From: Candidatus Kaiserbacteria bacterium
GTDB lineage: Bacteria > Patescibacteriota > Minisyncoccia > Phycocordibacterales > Phycocordibacteraceae
NCBI GenBank assembly: GCA_011052355.1
Contig: DRJB01000048.1
Coordinates: 1-6,771 of the forward strand
Length of the DNA: 6,771 nt
Direction of reading: 5' to 3'
The position numbers and the translations under genes were made by a program. Shown piece by piece: positions 5,557 through 6,771 of the stretch; the stretch's first letter is position 1, and the number at the start of each line of letters is the position of its first letter. The notes beneath the pieces were generated by a model. That model did no database searches. It was not told where the DNA came from and was given only the letters and a program-made list of their open reading frames with translations.

Positions 5557-5565
5557 TGGTACAAT
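5557..5565 (+). promoter_or_regulatory. Extended -10 promoter upstream of the hairpin and tRNA-Pro
   Basis: TGGTACAAT lies three bases after the yraN stop codon. It would start a transcript near 5572 that runs through the perfect hairpin at 5591-5633 into tRNA-Pro. A 20-codon reading frame (ATG 5576, TGA ending at 5638) begins a few bases after the expected start. A nearer TATATA (5675-5680) just before the tRNA is an alternative promoter for the tRNA alone. Confidence 0.45.
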
Positions 5566-5590
5566 ACTTCGGTACATGCTTGTGGTGTTA

Positions 5591-5633
5591 CCCACCCCGG
5601 CAACAGCGCCAAAGGCGCTGTTGCCGGGGTGGG
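5591..5633. repeat. Perfect 20-bp inverted repeat (hairpin) with a 3-base loop
   Basis: The arms 5591-5610 and 5614-5633 are complementary at all 20 positions around AAA; the left arm begins CCCACCCCGG. The stem is GC-rich and would be extremely stable as RNA. No T-run follows on either strand, so it is not a standard intrinsic terminator. It lies between yraN and tRNA-Pro and could be a dispersed REP-like repeat, a processing signal or part of a leader. Confidence 0.75.
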
Positions 5634-5683
5634 GCTGAGCAAAAATACCAACAAGTCGTGTCCCGCATGTTGTGTATATATTT

Positions 5684-5757
5684 CGGGGTGTAGTGTAGTG
5701 GTAGCACGAGTCCTTTGGGAGGATTTATCCCGAGTTCGAATCTCGGCACCCCGACCA
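5684..5757 (+). tRNA. tRNA-Pro (anticodon UGG), CCA encoded
   Basis: The acceptor stem CGGGGTG/CACCCCG is perfect and has the C1-G72 pair usual for bacterial tRNA-Pro. The anticodon stem AGTCC/GGATT (one G-U) encloses loop TTTGGGA with anticodon TGG at 5716-5718. The T arm is CCGAG-TTCGAAT-CTCGG and the discriminator is A5754. CCA follows at 5755-5757, so unlike the Arg and Gly tRNAs here the 3' CCA is genome-encoded. It reads CCA and CCG codons and probably all Pro codons by wobble. Confidence 0.95.
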
Positions 5758-5782
5758 GTTTGTTTCCTGCTACCCATTCTGC

Positions 5783-6042
5783 ATGGAAGGAAACAGCTAT
5801 GTGCTTCTTTTGCAAGAACAACTTTTGATATCACGCTTATTGCCTGGAGGTGTGGCTCTTAATACTTCGCTCTTGAATGAAAATTTTATTGATGAAATGT
5901 ATTTGGATATTGAACCGGTTGTTTTTGCGAGGGGGGTATTGAGTTGCTTCTTGGCGCGAAGCGCAATACAAAACTAAAATTGTTAAATGCAAAGAAAATT
6001 GGAAATGATACTATATAATTACATTATAGAATTTTGAAATAA
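5783..6042 (+). pseudogene. Decayed C-terminal part of a dihydrofolate reductase / RibD C-terminal family protein
   Basis: Residues encoded from about 5843 read PGGVALNTSLLNENFIDEMY and then LDIEPVVFARG. This fits the C-terminal half of DHFR/RibD-type reductases (GG..LNtSfL.e.lIDEiyLdiePvv.GkG). At the run of six G (5931-5936) the frame is lost. Reading on in the other frame gives GIELLLGAKRNTKLKLLNAK and then KIGNDTI, a stop TAA (6016-6018) where the family commonly has Gln (CAA), and LHYRILK before TAA at 6040-6042. One missing G and one C-to-T change would restore continuity. The N-terminal half, with the cofactor-binding loop and catalytic region, is absent; the ATG at 5783 is only the start of the open frame and the first ~10 codons show no family match. 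Two lesions plus truncation make a remnant far more likely than a sequencing error. Confidence 0.75.
6014..6019 (+). promoter_or_regulatory. Possible -10 box of the deoxyribosyltransferase-like gene
   Basis: TATAAT lies inside the tail of the pseudogene, 31 bases before the ATG at 6051. An alternative TAGAAT at 6027-6032 is closer (18 bases). The region is very A+T-rich, so chance matches are likely. Confidence 0.35.
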
Positions 6043-6050
6043 ACCAATCC

Positions 6051-6533
6051 ATGAAAAATTATACAAAAGCAATCAAGAACACGATCAAAATCCTTTCTGG
6101 GATTAGCGGTACCGGGCTTGGAAAAACCAAAAAAGTAGTAATCTCCGGAAGTGCAAGTTTACAAGACGATATGAACAAGTGGGCAGAATATTGGAATGGA
6201 TTAGACGGGTACTTGGTTACTGCACTTCCTAAAACAATTCCAAAAGAAAATTTTGACTCTTCATACCAAAATCTTCACAAGAAGTTTTTTGTGAAAATCA
6301 CAGAGGCAGATATTTTATTTATTGCGAATGAAGACAAAAATAATATAATTGGATACATCGGAGCGGGGACTTTTGCTGAAATGGCTTTTGGGGTTGCACA
6401 GAATTTACTTTATAACAAAAAGATAAAAATTATTCTTGCGAAAATGCCGTCAGAAAATGTGCAATGTTTTGATGAGGCAGTTTTATGGAAAAGGTTAGGG
6501 TGGATACACGAAACTAAAACTATAAAGATCTAG
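6051..6533 (+). CDS. Nucleoside 2-deoxyribosyltransferase-like protein
   Basis: A 160-residue protein with a Rossmann-like layout. First comes strand KKVVISGSASL (28-37), then a helix and a variable region. Strand ADILFIANED (86-95) is followed by GYIGAGTFAEMAFGVAQNLL (101-120) and the strand KIKIILAKMP (124-133), ending FDEAVLWKRLGWI. The order (strand ending in acid residues, glycine-rich turn, then a helix with Glu110 followed by A-x-G-x-A) resembles the nucleoside 2-deoxyribosyltransferase superfamily. There the helix Glu is the nucleophile that exchanges bases on deoxynucleosides. The family also includes DNA-modifying and signalling relatives, so substrate and role are open; I know similar proteins in CPR genomes only as hypothetical. 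The ATG has no Shine-Dalgarno. It is more A+T-rich than the left-hand genes. It follows the DHFR-like remnant by 8 bases and stands before a GGCT-like gene. Confidence 0.6.
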   Translation: MKNYTKAIKNTIKILSGISGTGLGKTKKVVISGSASLQDDMNKWAEYWNGLDGYLVTALPKTIPKENFDSSYQNLHKKFFVKITEADILFIANEDKNNIIGYIGAGTFAEMAFGVAQNLLYNKKIKIILAKMPSENVQCFDEAVLWKRLGWIHETKTIKI

Positions 6534-6707
6534 AAAAGAAAAGTCTATCAATAAACTCGTTTAGTATCGTTTTGTTTAATTTGCCCAAGTTCACTAACTT
6601 ATGAGACTCCTCATAATATAAACATCACTTACATATAAATGAAGTGTATATGATTTAAAATAAAGTTATACTCTACAAATAAATTTATACTTAAAACTTG
6701 TAATTAT
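6534..6707. other. A+T-rich spacer with a small hairpin
   Basis: I see no gene here. By hand count 43 of the 180 bases 6541-6720 are G or C (24%). TTATGAG (6599-6605) and CTCATAA (6610-6616) form a 7-bp stem with a 4-base loop. It is not followed by a T-run, so it is at best a weak terminator. Two TATACT boxes (6667-6672 and 6686-6691) precede the next gene. Confidence 0.5.
6686..6691 (+). promoter_or_regulatory. -10 box of the GGCT-like gene
   Basis: TATACT, ending 16 bases before the ATG at 6708. It is preceded 19 bases upstream by an identical TATACT (6667-6672). Expected transcription start is near 6698, giving a leader of about 10 bases. AT-rich context lowers confidence. Confidence 0.35.
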
Positions 6708-6771
6708 ATGGAAGAGAATACTAAAATTTTTGGCTATGGTTCTTTAATGAATATGCAGTCACTTAAAAAAA
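6708..6771 (+). CDS. Gamma-glutamylcyclotransferase/AIG2-like protein (3' end outside the window)
   Basis: Only the first 21 codons are visible. Residues 7-19 read IFGYGSLMNMQSL, which matches the N-terminal nucleotide/substrate-binding YGSLM loop that opens gamma-glutamylcyclotransferase and AIG2-like proteins (F-x-YGSLm-x-x-x-SL). These enzymes release 5-oxoproline from gamma-glutamyl compounds, but many bacterial members are uncharacterised. The catalytic Glu lies beyond the window, so activity cannot be judged. The start is the only ATG upstream of the motif. No Shine-Dalgarno is present. Confidence 0.7.
   Translation, partial: MEENTKIFGYGSLMNMQSLKK

Noticed and set aside
5319..5834. Minus-strand open frames over yraN and tRNA-Pro (171 and 77 aa)
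   Set aside because: Both contain antisense-tRNA peptides (EIRTRDKSSQRTRATTTLHP, VPRFELGINPPKGLVLPLHY), a common false-gene signature, and one runs antisense to yraN.
6009..6033. dif-like element: the reverse complement reads TATAATGTAATTAT, like the centre of dif
   Set aside because: It is one base short of the dif core, lacks recognisable Xer arms, and lies in very A+T-rich pseudogene sequence where such matches arise by chance.
1..6771. CRISPR array, transposase or phage genes
   Set aside because: No regularly spaced direct repeats, no transposase motifs, and the only recombinase is a housekeeping-type Xer.

Overview
This looks like a piece of a Candidate Phyla Radiation (Patescibacteria, Parcubacteria-like) chromosome. 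The evidence is indirect. The YraN homologue carries the insertion I associate with Parcubacteria, and the genes are compact and mostly separately promoted. No start codon in the window has a Shine-Dalgarno motif at working distance, and several have a -10 box 6-8 bases upstream, as in leaderless transcription. No rRNA or other marker gene is present, so the lineage assignment is an inference.

Layout. 1-738: 3' part of a XerC/XerD-type tyrosine recombinase. 767-1531: exonuclease III (Xth). 1532-2294: a 763-bp gene-free region between two convergent genes. It holds a DnaA box in the loop of an inverted repeat, three perfect copies of the parS core TTTCACGTGAAA (a fourth lies inside the next gene), and a family of GAAGTTNAACTTC palindromes, one extended to a 41-bp palindrome. 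2295-3758 (minus): CCA tRNA nucleotidyltransferase with an HD domain. 3818-3889: tRNA-Arg(UCG). 4038-4709: histidine phosphatase family protein. 4879-4949: tRNA-Gly(GCC). 5038-5079: three tandem DnaA-box-like 9-mers plus a TAAAGGACA motif shared with the first region. 5159-5554: YraN-family nuclease-like protein. 5591-5633: a perfect 20-bp hairpin. 5684-5757: tRNA-Pro(UGG) with encoded CCA. 5783-6042: decayed C-terminal part of a dihydrofolate reductase/RibD-type protein. 6051-6533: small protein resembling nucleoside 2-deoxyribosyltransferases. 6708-end: start of a gamma-glutamylcyclotransferase-like gene.

The genes are ordinary housekeeping functions: DNA repair, recombination, tRNA maturation and small-molecule metabolism. 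The exciting part is the non-coding DNA. Clustered parS-like sites plus DnaA boxes suggest that the window is near the replication origin and is a ParB loading zone. The DnaA box and TAAAGGACA combination occurs twice, about 3.5 kb apart, flanking cca, tRNA-Arg, the phosphatase gene and tRNA-Gly. The right end (from about 5980) is much more A+T-rich than the left end and starts with a decayed gene, which suggests a recently reshaped or acquired segment.
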